Positions 24,729-33,935 of a DNA stretch of 64,000 nt are shown here, piece by piece. The notes beneath the pieces were generated by a model. That model was not told the origin of the DNA, made no database searches, and saw only the letters and a list, made by a program, of their open reading frames with translations. How positions within the stretch are numbered: position 1 is the stretch's first letter; every line of letters starts with the position of its first letter. This stretch comes from CAKZNE01 sp963976435 (GTDB lineage Bacteria; Bacteroidota; Bacteroidia; Flavobacteriales; Schleiferiaceae), in assembly GCA_963976435.1 (NCBI GenBank), contig CAXBKQ010000002.1, forward strand, positions 131,223-195,222, written 5' to 3'. The position numbers and the translations under genes are program-made.

Positions 24729-25748
24729 TCAAGGGTTTGAAAAATAGCCTACTCCCTTTAGTACATGTCTTAATCCATAAAATTGGATTAGCACCATTTG
24801 TTTGTTATTAATAAATCCATACATTCTGTCAGGATCATATTCTTTTAAGGCAACATCTGGATCATAGCTTTCCAATGGTGCCTTGATATGGTAACCGCTT
24901 AATTCTGTAACATCGCCTTGAATATCTGTTATTTTTAATTTAAAAACTGCCGTACTCGCTAAAAGGGAATCCTGTTTAGCATAAATTTTATCGCTTGGAA
25001 CAATAGCTCCTTCGTATTTTAAATTTCTAAAGGCACTTAAAAATAAGTTGGTATTTATAATATTTCTTTTTGGCAAAACCTGCCCATCACTTAATCTGGT
25101 AACATAAAGGCTATCCCCCGAATATCTGCTAAGTTTAAATGAAGCTTCCACCGAATCTGGATAGATCATTTCTATTTCTCTAACATGCTTGGGTTGGATG
25201 CTAATTACGTCTCTACTTTTCCAAAGGTGTGTTTGGGAGAAAAACCTCGATGATAAATAGCCATTAAACCCTGGAATATGCACTGCGAAAGGCTGATCAC
25301 TGCCTTTTAACATCATATAGGTTCCCATTTCATCAGGGGTTTCGGTACCTACATATAAAATTTTATGTAGCTCCCCGTTTTTATAAATATTCACTTCCTT
25401 TCCATAAACAGCCATCCTCTTGATTACCGTTTGCTGCATTTTATCTTGAATAAAACTTCGCATCTCCATCCTCGCTAAAGTTTCTAGCAATGTGCGCACG
25501 GCCTCCTTCCTCGCACGGTGTTCACCATCCACAAGCCATCCACCTTTAGATCGGCTAAGAATCACCTCATTTGGAGTTTTATCTTTAATGATAATTTTGT
25601 CTACCGAGCCCGTATCTGCTATGGTAAACGCGTAGGCTTCCTTCCCTTTTCTGCTGATGGTACCAGAACCACTATTTTCAGAAACTAGCCATCCTGCAAT
25701 TCCTAAAAGGACTACAAACAAGAGGAGATAAATCAAATTTTTATTCAT
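24729..25748 (-). CDS. DUF4340 family protein
   Basis: The 339-residue protein has one N-terminal membrane segment (LIYLLLFVVLLGIAGWLV) and a beta-rich extracytoplasmic part. The early stretch SGTISRKGKEAYAFTIADTG, then KIIIKDK and WLVDGEHRARKEAVRTLLETL, fits the DUF4340 family, whose repeats are found beside GldG-like ABC transporter proteins. It begins one base after gldG ends, so it is in the same operon and probably works with that complex. No biochemical role is known to me. Confidence 0.8.
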   Translation of the reverse strand: MNKNLIYLLLFVVLLGIAGWLVSENSGSGTISRKGKEAYAFTIADTGSVDKIIIKDKTPNEVILSRSKGGWLVDGEHRARKEAVRTLLETLARMEMRSFIQDKMQQTVIKRMAVYGKEVNIYKNGELHKILYVGTETPDEMGTYMMLKGSDQPFAVHIPGFNGYLSSRFFSQTHLWKSRDVISIQPKHVREIEMIYPDSVEASFKLSRYSGDSLYVTRLSDGQVLPKRNIINTNLFLSAFRNLKYEGAIVPSDKIYAKQDSLLASTAVFKLKITDIQGDVTELSGYHIKAPLESYDPDVALKEYDPDRMYGFINNKQMVLIQFYGLRHVLKGVGYFSNP

Positions 25749-25749
25749 T

Positions 25750-27471
25750 CTATGCGTATTTTCTTTTTCTTAAATATGTAAGTATCAATCCTATTATCAC
25801 TATCAACAAAACGGGTACAAGGGTATTCAGAAGCTTCCAAAAGCCTTTTTCAGTTTTCACCTTTTGGGGATTTAATAATCTCAATTTTAATTCTCTAGAC
25901 CTTATACTTATCAATCCCGAATCATCCAACATATAATCCACGGCATTTAGCAGCAAATCTCTATTGCCATATTGCTGTCCTGTAAATTGATCATAACCAA
26001 GTGGCAACGGGGTACCTTTTGCAATATTAGGATCTACAATGCTTAGTTGATTTCTAATAATATCTCCATCACCAATTACCAACATTTGGGTAAAATCTCC
26101 TTTTTCCTTTATATAAATTTCCTCCCCAGAATTTTCCTTAGGAAGAAGTCGATTTTTGAAAGCGGACTCAAACTCCCCTTCCAATAAAACTCCTACAGGT
26201 AAATTTTGTTTATTAAAATAACTTTGAGGAGGTTCATTATACAGTTTTCCCAAATTCACCATATGCGGGGTTGGTGAAATTGCCGAATAGGGAGATGTTT
26301 TCATCAATATTGTTTTTTTAATACCCTTGGCAATAATAGTATCTACAGTAGATGCAAAATTCAAATGAATAGCATTTAGATCCTTTGTAATGGGATGTTT
26401 TACCTGTGGCATAATCAATGGGAAATAGACCCATTTATTAATACTTTTTCGATCTGAGACTCCTCCTGCAATAGCATCTTGAACCAGATTTGTATTTATG
26501 CGAACCCCATATTTAAATAGTAAATCAGATATCCTTAGCTGATCTATAGTAGGATAGGCCAAAAATTGTGCTCTTTTGGTAAGACTATCCATTTCGGCAT
26601 GAACAGCATCAATTAACCAAATAAGTTTACCGCCGTTCATAGCGTATTGATCGATTAAAAATTTATCCAAATCACTAAAAGGCCTTTTAGGCTTGGCAAT
26701 TATTAAGGCATCAAATCGGTTTAGCCTTCTTTGCTGCCCAAGTATACTTACTTGCTCACCAGTGCTATCGCTTTTAAATTTTCGGATATCAAATTTATCC
26801 ACATCATAATTTTCATAAAGAGTTCGAGCAAAGTCTGCAACAAACCTAGGTTCCAATTCGCCATGACCCTGCAAAAACCCTACAGTAGGTCTGGCCTGGA
26901 CCACCAAGCTCCTTATGGCATTTGCCAAAGTAAATTCCAAGGTTTGTATGGAGCTATTTATTTGAGATTCTGGACTTACGCCAATCTGATCTAGTAGTAA
27001 TAAGACAGGAGTTTCTCTATCGCCAAAACTCATAATCGCCCCAGGAAAAAGATCTGAAGTAGAGGAGCCACCTTTATCATTTACTTTTATCTGATAAGGC
27101 TTTAATCCTTTAAATTGAAGTTGTTCCTTAATATCTTCATTCACTTCCAAATCCTCTCCTTCATCTGGATTAATAAATTCATATTCAATCCTTGGATTAT
27201 AGGCTCTAAACTCATCCAGCATCTGTTTTGTTTCTCGCTGAAGTCTTTGAAAACCTGCAGGAAAATCCCCTTCCAAATAAATTTTTACATAGAGAATTTC
27301 ATCAAAACTCTCCAATAGATTTTTTGTTGCATCGGAAAGGCTATATCGCTTTTCTGCTGTAAGGTCTAGACGGAAAAATTTCAAGGATCCAATAATATTC
27401 ACCAAAATAACAATGGCTAGGACCAGTACAAACCGAATAAAATCTTTTGATCTTCTACTTTTCATTACCAC
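25750..27471 (-). CDS. gldG: Gliding motility-associated ABC transporter protein GldG
   Basis: The 573-residue protein has an N-terminal membrane anchor (FVLVLAIVILVNIIGSLKF), a large periplasmic ABC-type GldG/DUF4350-like region (YSLSDATKNLLESFDEILYVKIYLEGDFPAGF, then VGFLQGHGELEPRF) and a C-terminal membrane helix (VPVLLIVIIGLILTYL). With GldF and the ATPase GldA it forms an ABC complex needed for gliding in Flavobacterium johnsoniae, though the cargo is unknown. It overlaps gldF by seven bases. gldA is not in this window. Confidence 0.92.
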   Translation of the reverse strand: MVMKSRRSKDFIRFVLVLAIVILVNIIGSLKFFRLDLTAEKRYSLSDATKNLLESFDEILYVKIYLEGDFPAGFQRLQRETKQMLDEFRAYNPRIEYEFINPDEGEDLEVNEDIKEQLQFKGLKPYQIKVNDKGGSSTSDLFPGAIMSFGDRETPVLLLLDQIGVSPESQINSSIQTLEFTLANAIRSLVVQARPTVGFLQGHGELEPRFVADFARTLYENYDVDKFDIRKFKSDSTGEQVSILGQQRRLNRFDALIIAKPKRPFSDLDKFLIDQYAMNGGKLIWLIDAVHAEMDSLTKRAQFLAYPTIDQLRISDLLFKYGVRINTNLVQDAIAGGVSDRKSINKWVYFPLIMPQVKHPITKDLNAIHLNFASTVDTIIAKGIKKTILMKTSPYSAISPTPHMVNLGKLYNEPPQSYFNKQNLPVGVLLEGEFESAFKNRLLPKENSGEEIYIKEKGDFTQMLVIGDGDIIRNQLSIVDPNIAKGTPLPLGYDQFTGQQYGNRDLLLNAVDYMLDDSGLISIRSRELKLRLLNPQKVKTEKGFWKLLNTLVPVLLIVIIGLILTYLRKRKYA

Positions 27472-28196
27472 TTTCTACTTTGAAGGACTAATCTTGTTGC
27501 TTGTGCAAACACGAATATTAAACCGAGGAAATATAGAATATCCCTACTATCTACCACACCTCTACTTATGGAGCTATAATGTTCATTAATTCCCAATCCC
27601 TTTATAATTAGATCTGCATTTTTGAAAATATCAAGGCTGGAAATTTCTTCAAAGCCTATATAAAAGAAAAAGCACAGGAATAATGAGATTAAAAATGAAA
27701 TAATTTGGTTATCCGTTAATGATGATGAGAAAACACCAATAGCAACATAGCTTGAGCCCAATAACAAAAGTCCTATATAGGATCCAAAAACACCACCACT
27801 ATCAATATTTCCAACTGGGTTTCCCAATTTGTAAATACTAAAATAATAGAGCATGGTTGGGAGAATAGAGAAAAGGACTAAAATAAATCCTGCCGAAAAT
27901 TTCGACCAAATAATGCTCATATCCGAAAGTGGTTTGGTAAGCAGAAGTTCCATAGTTCCTGCCTTTTTCTCATCGGCAAACATCCTCATTGTAATGGCGG
28001 GTATCAAAAACATAAAAACCCAGGGAGAAATAATAAATAGACTATCTACACTAGCATAGCTTCCTTCAAGCAAATTAAAATTAGAAGAAAACAACCACAG
28101 GAAAACGCTATTGATAAGTAGGTAAACAATAATTACCAAATAGCCAGTTATTGAGTTTAGGAAACTGCGGATTTCCTTAAGCATTAATGCCCTCAT
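27465..28196 (-). CDS. gldF: Gliding motility-associated ABC transporter permease GldF
   Basis: The 243-residue permease has about six membrane helices and resembles ABC-2 type permeases. It starts MRALMLKEIRSFLNSITGYLVI and has the cytoplasmic loop FADEKKAGTMELLLTKPLSD, a motif of this class. It is paired with gldG through a seven-base overlap, as in other flavobacteria. It lies one base downstream of the monooxygenase-like gene, so all are likely co-transcribed. Confidence 0.92.
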   Translation of the reverse strand: MRALMLKEIRSFLNSITGYLVIIVYLLINSVFLWLFSSNFNLLEGSYASVDSLFIISPWVFMFLIPAITMRMFADEKKAGTMELLLTKPLSDMSIIWSKFSAGFILVLFSILPTMLYYFSIYKLGNPVGNIDSGGVFGSYIGLLLLGSSYVAIGVFSSSLTDNQIISFLISLFLCFFFYIGFEEISSLDIFKNADLIIKGLGINEHYSSISRGVVDSRDILYFLGLIFVFAQATRLVLQSRKW

Positions 28197-28197
28197 A

Positions 28198-28491
28198 TTA
28201 TAATTCTATTGCGTTTACAAGGCTCCAAGCCTCTGGTTTTTCAATAAAAAGGACTTTGGTTTTTGCCCAAACCCCTTTAAACAAATCGGATTTTCTATAT
28301 TCATTCAATGCAGCTTCACTTTCCCACCAACTATAGGTGAAAAACATATTATCCGAATGAGCACTTTTCATCAAACTTAACTTTTGGCATCCTTCAAACC
28401 CGCGAATGGCCAATTTATTATTTTCAAAATTCCTTAAAAACTCCTCCACTTTGGAAGGCTCAAAAGTCATTTTCACTATCCTTACTATCAT
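28198..28491 (-). CDS. Antibiotic biosynthesis monooxygenase-fold protein
   Basis: The 97-residue dimeric alpha-beta barrel (ABM) protein starts MIVRIVKMTFEPSKVEEFLRNFE, contains the strand DNMFFTYSWWESEAALNEYRKSD, and ends with a helix over IEKPEAW. Members bind or oxidise small aromatic compounds or haem; this one has no recognisable specificity. Its start overlaps the stop of the SAM hydrolase gene by four bases (ATGA), so the two are translationally coupled. Confidence 0.8.
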   Translation of the reverse strand: MIVRIVKMTFEPSKVEEFLRNFENNKLAIRGFEGCQKLSLMKSAHSDNMFFTYSWWESEAALNEYRKSDLFKGVWAKTKVLFIEKPEAWSLVNAIEL

Positions 28492-29282
28492 TTAAAATTT
28501 ACACTTATTGTTCCTTGAACTTCAATTCCTAAAAGAGTATTGGCCCCATTTCTATCTTTTCCCCTAGATCTGCTGAGCGCAATTTCCAATAAATTTTGGG
28601 AATTAAATAAAGCGATCACACTCCCTAAAGAGGAAGGATAATAATTCTCCTGAATTTTTTTAATGGTTTGTCTGCGCGGCAATACAATTTCAAATTCACG
28701 ATCCCTCGCCGCTTCCATGAAAATTTTCTTAGAAATATTACTAATTAAATTCCCATAATTATCAATATAAACCACACTTCCCAAAATTACAGACCCATCA
28801 TTAGTTAAGCGTGGCCTCATAATGGTACTTTCTTTATAATCTTCAATTTTTCTACCTAACAAATCGATAGAACCTCCTCTTAAAATATGGAGGGCTGCTT
28901 TGGTCATAACATCCCTAGCAGGAAACAAAGTAAGCTCTTGCCTTAGGTTAATTTCTATCACCTTACTAATTTTCACCTCTGGGTTTATAAGTGTTATAAT
29001 CCCTTGATCAGCAGCGATAAAATAGTGCTCATCAATTTCTGCAACTAGGAGTCGGCCATTTTCCGCCAATTCCTCCACCGCAATTAAATGAACGGTACCT
29101 TTTGGAAAATCATGATAGCAATTTCTGAGAATAAAAGCTGCTTCAAAAAAATTACCTGGCTCAATAACATGAGAAATATCCACCAAATGGCAATCCTCCA
29201 TTTCTCCAATCAAGGTTCCCTTTACAGAGGCCAAGTGATGGTCTGTTAATCCATAATCAGATGTGAGTGTTATTACTGGCAC
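28488..29282 (-). CDS. SAM hydroxide adenosyltransferase (DUF62 family)
   Basis: The 264-residue protein belongs to the fluorinase/chlorinase/DUF62 superfamily, whose common members hydrolyse S-adenosylmethionine to adenosine and methionine. The N-terminal ITLTSDYGLTDHHLASVKG carries the SAM-contacting Asp, followed by LVDISHVIEPGNFFEAAFIL. The C-terminal domain has YIDNYGNLISNI, another family signature. I see no insertion loop typical of fluorinases, so halogenation is unlikely. It is the first gene of the gldF-gldG run. Confidence 0.88.
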   Translation of the reverse strand: MPVITLTSDYGLTDHHLASVKGTLIGEMEDCHLVDISHVIEPGNFFEAAFILRNCYHDFPKGTVHLIAVEELAENGRLLVAEIDEHYFIAADQGIITLINPEVKISKVIEINLRQELTLFPARDVMTKAALHILRGGSIDLLGRKIEDYKESTIMRPRLTNDGSVILGSVVYIDNYGNLISNISKKIFMEAARDREFEIVLPRRQTIKKIQENYYPSSLGSVIALFNSQNLLEIALSRSRGKDRNGANTLLGIEVQGTISVNFK

Positions 29283-29334
29283 GCTTAGGATCTTTAAGAT
29301 TTTAAAAATCTAACGATTTGAGGTTCAAAATCCT

Positions 29335-29342
29335 TACTTTTG
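29335..29342 (+). promoter_or_regulatory. Candidate -7 element for phoH-purC
   Basis: TACTTTTG fits TAnnTTTG, 63 bases before the phoH TTG start. A TTTG lies only 14 bases upstream (29317-29320), shorter than the usual 19, so the assignment is weak. Confidence 0.3.
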
Positions 29343-29405
29343 AGGCCAAAAGTAATCAATATTTGCAGCTAGATTACAGTACTCAAAATAGTTATTAATA
29401 GCATC

Positions 29406-30350
29406 TTGATAGAAAAAACCATTCTAATTGAAAACGCAGACCCGCGTGATATTTATGGAGCTAACAATAAATATCTAAATCTTTTAAAATCTCATTTCAA
29501 AGGATTAAAAATCACCGCTCGAGGGCACTCCCTAAAAATTAACGGTAGGGAGGAAGATATTGGAGAATTTGAAGATAGCATTGGTGAAATTATTGCTCAT
29601 CTCAACAAATACAATTCTCTAACCATCAACCAACTGGAAAGAATTTTAAAGGGTGAAATGGATGCCAAAGAAAGTGAAAATTCGAGCAATGTAATTTTAT
29701 TTGGCTCCAATGGCCAACCTATAAAAGCCAGAACTGTAAATCAACGTAAAATGGTTAAAGCCATTGAAAGTAACGACATGGTTTTCGCCATTGGGCCAGC
29801 CGGAACTGGTAAAACCTATACAGGGGTAGCTCTAGCCGTAAAAGCCTTAAAAAACAGGGAGGTGAAAAAAATTATTCTTACCAGACCTGCTGTGGAGGCT
29901 GGAGAAAATTTAGGCTTCCTACCCGGAGATTTAAAGGAAAAATTGGATCCTTATATGCAGCCTCTATATGACGCTCTTCGCGATATGATTCCATCTGAAA
30001 AATTAACCTATTACTTGGAAACTGGTGTAATTCAAATTGCTCCATTAGCATTTATGAGGGGTCGAACTTTAGATGGGGCATTTGTGATTCTGGATGAAGC
30101 CCAAAATACCACACGAAGTCAGATGAAAATGTTCTTAACAAGAATGGGGATGGATGCCAAATTTGTGGTAACTGGCGATGCCAGCCAAATTGACCTTCCT
30201 AGAAAACAAGCATCCGGACTAAGTGAAGCCCAACGAATTCTCAGCAAAATAAAAGGTATTTCCTTTATTCATTTAAATGAAGGAGATGTAATTCGACACC
30301 AATTGGTGAAAAATATTATTAAAGCATACGACAAAGAAGATGACAAATAA
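29406..30350 (+). CDS. PhoH family ATPase
   Basis: The 314-residue protein has an N-terminal PhoH/PhoL-specific domain (MIEKTILIENADPRDIYGANNKY) and an ATPase domain with Walker A GPAGTGKTYTG and Walker B-like VILDEAQNTT. PhoH proteins are linked to RNA metabolism and phosphate or stress responses; relatives have helicase activity. The start is a TTG at 29406: homologues begin at this point and no ATG is near in frame. Its end overlaps purC by 11 bases. Confidence 0.9.
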   Translation: MIEKTILIENADPRDIYGANNKYLNLLKSHFKGLKITARGHSLKINGREEDIGEFEDSIGEIIAHLNKYNSLTINQLERILKGEMDAKESENSSNVILFGSNGQPIKARTVNQRKMVKAIESNDMVFAIGPAGTGKTYTGVALAVKALKNREVKKIILTRPAVEAGENLGFLPGDLKEKLDPYMQPLYDALRDMIPSEKLTYYLETGVIQIAPLAFMRGRTLDGAFVILDEAQNTTRSQMKMFLTRMGMDAKFVVTGDASQIDLPRKQASGLSEAQRILSKIKGISFIHLNEGDVIRHQLVKNIIKAYDKEDDK

Positions 30351-31302
30351 GGCCTTAAAACAAACCAACTTTAAGCTTAGTGGACAAAGTGATTTCTACA
30401 AAGGAAAGGTAAGAGATGTGTATAGCATACAAGGGGATTTATTGGTAATGGTAGCCAGCGACAGAATTTCTGCCTTTGACGTAGTACTTCCTAAAGGAAT
30501 ACCCTTTAAAGGCCAGGTGTTAAATCAAATTGCCAATAAATTTTTAGACCTTACTCAAGAAATTGTTCCCAACTGGAAACTTAGCTGTCCGGATCCTATG
30601 GTTACTATTGGTCAGAAAGCTCAACCTTTTATGGTGGAGATGGTAATCCGTGGATATTTAACTGGCCACGCTTGGAGGGAGTATAAGTCTGGGAAAAGGC
30701 AAATTTGTGGTGTGGAAATGCCAGATGGGATGAAGGAAAATCAAGCTTTTGAGAATCCAATTATTACTCCAACTACCAAGGCAGATTTAGGACAACATGA
30801 TGAAGATATTAGCCGTGAAGAAATCCTTGAAAAAGGGATAGTATCCCAATCCGATTATGAAGAATTAGAAAGAATAACTCATCAATTATTTAGCAGAGGG
30901 CAAGAATTTGCAAAGGAGCAAGGCCTAATTTTGGTAGATACCAAATATGAATTTGGTAAAGACAAAAAGGGAAATATCATTTTAATTGATGAAATCCACA
31001 CTCCTGATAGTAGTCGTTATTTTTATTTGGAAGATTATGAAGATAATTTTAAATCCAATAAACCACAAAGGCAGCTTTCTAAAGAATTTGTAAGGCAATG
31101 GCTCATTGAAAATGGATTTCAGGGTAAAGAAGGGCAGCAAATTCCTGAAATGTCTGAAGATTTTGTGAATAGCGTTAGTGAACGTTATATAGAATTATAT
31201 GAAAGTATTACAGGAGAAAAATTTGAATACAGCCAAATTGATTCTGATTTGGAAGATCGTATCTTTAAGAGTACTGAAAAAGCACTAAAAGATTTATTAT
31301 GA
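30340..31302 (+). CDS. purC: SAICAR synthetase (phosphoribosylaminoimidazole-succinocarboxamide synthase)
   Basis: The 320-residue enzyme ligates aspartate to CAIR in purine synthesis. Motifs are YKGKVRDVYSI (ATP site), VASDRISAFDVVLP, the signature EMVIRGYLTGHAWREYKSG, and LILVDTKYEFGKD and LIDEIHTPDSSRY. It is of the longer class of about 300 residues, as in yeast and many Bacteroidota. It overlaps phoH by 11 bases and the next gene by four. Confidence 0.96.
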   Translation: MTNKALKQTNFKLSGQSDFYKGKVRDVYSIQGDLLVMVASDRISAFDVVLPKGIPFKGQVLNQIANKFLDLTQEIVPNWKLSCPDPMVTIGQKAQPFMVEMVIRGYLTGHAWREYKSGKRQICGVEMPDGMKENQAFENPIITPTTKADLGQHDEDISREEILEKGIVSQSDYEELERITHQLFSRGQEFAKEQGLILVDTKYEFGKDKKGNIILIDEIHTPDSSRYFYLEDYEDNFKSNKPQRQLSKEFVRQWLIENGFQGKEGQQIPEMSEDFVNSVSERYIELYESITGEKFEYSQIDSDLEDRIFKSTEKALKDLL

Positions 31303-31916
31303 AATCAATTATTGTAAAGTTTAGCCTTACCCTAATGACTATCGCATTTTCCCTACCCTGCGAGGCACAACTGATAAATTTTGGGCTAAAGGCCGGAATC
31401 AACCTTCAAGAACTTGAAATAAAAGAATTTGAAGGCATGCAAACCATCGAAGAATTAAATTCTACAGATCAAAAGGTGGGTTTCCATGGTGGATTATATG
31501 CCAATGTTAACCTCCCTGGATTTCACATCCGAACTGAATTTCTCTATACCTACATTAACTATGAACTAAGCAGCACAAGCATTTCCAATGAGGTGAAAAA
31601 TTTCGACTTTGAATTTAACCGGTTTGACCTCCCGATATTAGCGGGAATAAAATTGGGACCACTTCGACTAAATGCTGGACCGGTTATGAGTTTTACAATA
31701 AGTGAACCTAAAGAGGCATTCCAAAAAGGAATAAAGGACGCCACTTGGGGATATCAGGCGGGGATTGGCTTAGATATCAAAAAGATTAGTTTGGACATTC
31801 GCTACGAAGGGGCATTTAGCAAAATCACAGATAATATTAGGATAGATGGTGAAGATTACGCCACCGATGCTAGAGCCAGCCAATTTTTAATTGGTATTGG
31901 ATACCGATTATTCTAG
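31299..31916 (+). CDS. Outer-membrane beta-barrel protein (PorT-like)
   Basis: The 205-residue protein has a signal peptide (SLTLMTIAFSLPCEAQ). The mature start LINFGLKAGINLQ and the ending FLIGIGYRLF, together with Gly and aromatic alternation, are typical of the PorT-family/OMP_b-brl_2 small barrels. It overlaps purC by four bases (ATGA), so it is coupled to it although the functions look unrelated. It shares its stop with the convergent exonuclease in the palindrome CTAG. Confidence 0.75.
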   Translation: MKSIIVKFSLTLMTIAFSLPCEAQLINFGLKAGINLQELEIKEFEGMQTIEELNSTDQKVGFHGGLYANVNLPGFHIRTEFLYTYINYELSSTSISNEVKNFDFEFNRFDLPILAGIKLGPLRLNAGPVMSFTISEPKEAFQKGIKDATWGYQAGIGLDIKKISLDIRYEGAFSKITDNIRIDGEDYATDARASQFLIGIGYRLF

Positions 31917-33178
31917 GCTTTTACCTCTTGTTTTTGAAATTGTTTATACTCCCCGCTCACGATTCCCAATTTTAAAAGATGTGTTAAAATCTCTTTATCT
32001 TCAATGGGCACCTGACTTTTAGAAAGCTTATCAAAATCGTCAATTTGCCCATTTAATTTAAAATAATAGTAGGCCACCAATTTTTGATTTTCTACAATAA
32101 ATGCACATTTTTCGGCATTTGACCTTCCCTTTCCAACAAAAATTGCCCTTTGAGGAAAATCCTTCAGAAGATTCAAAAGAGAGTTTTTTTGTTCCACATT
32201 CATGGAGCGCCTCATCATTCTAATTGCTCTATAGCCCACTTTCAATGAGGAAGTTTCCACTAAAACCGGTTCCGATATTTTTTTATCGAGAGAAACAAGC
32301 CTCAGAAGTTTATCATTTTCAGAAGTATCCTCTACCAATCCAAAACCAAATTTAGGTTTGGCAATTTTCACATATTTAGGTTTGGCTTTTTGAGCTTCCT
32401 CAATTTTCTTTATTTGCCCTACCAACCAGTTTCCTGTGCTAATAGCCTCAACGGAGTAAACCTCATCTACAATTTTTTTTGAAATATCGTTTTCGGCAAT
32501 AAATAGTTTATTAAGAGAACCCTTAATATTATCCGAAGTTGCCAAATAAAGAAGCTCACCCTTTTGATTGTGCAAATAAAATATTCCTCGATTTGCCTTA
32601 ACAGAGCGCTTCAAATCCTGAATTTTATCCTTTATAGGATCATTATTCTGAATGCTTTGGTTTAATATACTGATATCCTTCTTCTGGTCCTTTTCCAACA
32701 GCATAATCAGTAATTCCAAAGTAGCCCTGGCATCTCCTTCTGCTCTGTGTTTTTGACCTCTAAAAATCCCTAATTCTTCGCAAACGCGATCCAAGCCATA
32801 GGATGTTAGTCCTGGAATTAATTTTTCGGCAAGAGGAATGGTATCCAATGTCTGCATTTCAAAAGGATATCCTAGTCTGGCAAACTCCTGCCTGAGCATC
32901 CTATAATCAAATTCGGCATTATGTCCTACTAATACTGCGCCTTCTGTTAATTCCAAAATCCTTTTTGCTATTTCGTGAAACCTTGGAGCACGAACCAACA
33001 TCTTGGAAGTTATACCCGTAATTTTGGAAACATATTTTTGAATCTCCCTATCCGGATGGACCAAACTGATTAATTGGTCAACAATTTCTACACCATCAAA
33101 CTTAAACAGGGCTATTTCCATAATGGATTCTTTACCAAAAGGGCCGCCTGTAGATTCTATATCTAAAACACAATACAC
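31913..33178 (-). CDS. DnaQ-like exonuclease with degenerate GIY-YIG domain
   Basis: The 421-residue two-domain protein has an N-terminal DEDDh exonuclease domain with all metal ligands: DIE (Asp6, Glu8), HNAEFDYRML (Asp91) and HRAEGDAR (His144, Asp149). A second domain begins at about 197 as in UvrC/Cho-type GIY-YIG nucleases, but the motif pair reads GIF (198-200) and YLA (211-213), and the usual catalytic Arg is not evident, so that half is probably inactive and may only bind DNA. The architecture is common in Bacteroidota, where the protein is annotated as a polymerase III epsilon homologue. A repair role is inferred. Confidence 0.85.
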   Translation of the reverse strand: MYCVLDIESTGGPFGKESIMEIALFKFDGVEIVDQLISLVHPDREIQKYVSKITGITSKMLVRAPRFHEIAKRILELTEGAVLVGHNAEFDYRMLRQEFARLGYPFEMQTLDTIPLAEKLIPGLTSYGLDRVCEELGIFRGQKHRAEGDARATLELLIMLLEKDQKKDISILNQSIQNNDPIKDKIQDLKRSVKANRGIFYLHNQKGELLYLATSDNIKGSLNKLFIAENDISKKIVDEVYSVEAISTGNWLVGQIKKIEEAQKAKPKYVKIAKPKFGFGLVEDTSENDKLLRLVSLDKKISEPVLVETSSLKVGYRAIRMMRRSMNVEQKNSLLNLLKDFPQRAIFVGKGRSNAEKCAFIVENQKLVAYYYFKLNGQIDDFDKLSKSQVPIEDKEILTHLLKLGIVSGEYKQFQKQEVKA

Positions 33179-33425
33179 GCGGCAAATATAAGTACAATTT
33201 TAGCTGAGACTTATTTTTTCAATATCAATTTCAAAGCAAATGTTAAAACTCAAAATATTGATAACAAATAATTTAATATCATTTTTAGTGTAATTCAAAA
33301 ACTTAATTTTACCTAGGCTAATACATACATTGCCCAAGATTTAAACAAAAATTTATGGGCGAGTAAATACTTGTGAACCAACCATTTTTAATATTAGCTC
33401 GTAATTAAAGCATAAACCTGCCGCT

Positions 33426-33935
33426 ATGAAAAACCTAAATTCCCTACTTCTCCTCCTGCCCTTTATTTTTCATTCTTGCATTTATGATGGAGAGTACGAC
33501 ACCAACTACTATTCGGATTATCAACCTATTCTAATGAAAAGGTCTGATTTGGCAAATTCCATCAAATGGGTAGATGCCAGAGAGCCTGTGAGCACAGGGA
33601 AAATTTATATAAAAGGAGATTATCTTTTTATAAATGAAAAATTTGAAGGCATTCATGTTTATGACAATAGCGACCCTAGCAACCCTATTGCTAAAGGATT
33701 TATTACGATTCCGGGGAATATAGACATCTCCATTAGAGAGGATATTTTTTATGCAGACAATGCCAAAGATCTAGTTGCATTTAGAGTGGTGAATAATAAT
33801 TCAATCCAACTTCTGGATAGAAATGAAAATGTATTTCCCGAATTAAGGCCACCAGATGTTTTTGGAATTCCATCCCAATATACAGAGGAAAACAGACCAG
33901 AAAATACCGTAATCGTAAAATGGATTTTAAAATGA
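33426..33935 (+). CDS. LVIVD-type repeat lipoprotein, first of a pair
   Basis: The 169-residue protein has a lipobox (FIFHSC, Cys16), so it is predicted to be membrane-anchored. Its core resembles two LVIVD-type propeller repeats, such as IYIKGDYLFINEKFEGIHVY followed by DNSDPSNPIAKGFI. It ends NRPENTVIVKWILK, and the next gene starts at an ATGA overlap. Together the two proteins look like the two halves of longer LVIVD propeller proteins. The function is unknown. Confidence 0.7.
   Translation: MKNLNSLLLLLPFIFHSCIYDGEYDTNYYSDYQPILMKRSDLANSIKWVDAREPVSTGKIYIKGDYLFINEKFEGIHVYDNSDPSNPIAKGFITIPGNIDISIREDIFYADNAKDLVAFRVVNNNSIQLLDRNENVFPELRPPDVFGIPSQYTEENRPENTVIVKWILK

Noticed and set aside
28488..29282. 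Fluorinase or chlorinase
   Set aside because: The DUF62-type motifs fit the common SAM hydrolase, and no fluorinase-type insertion loop is seen.
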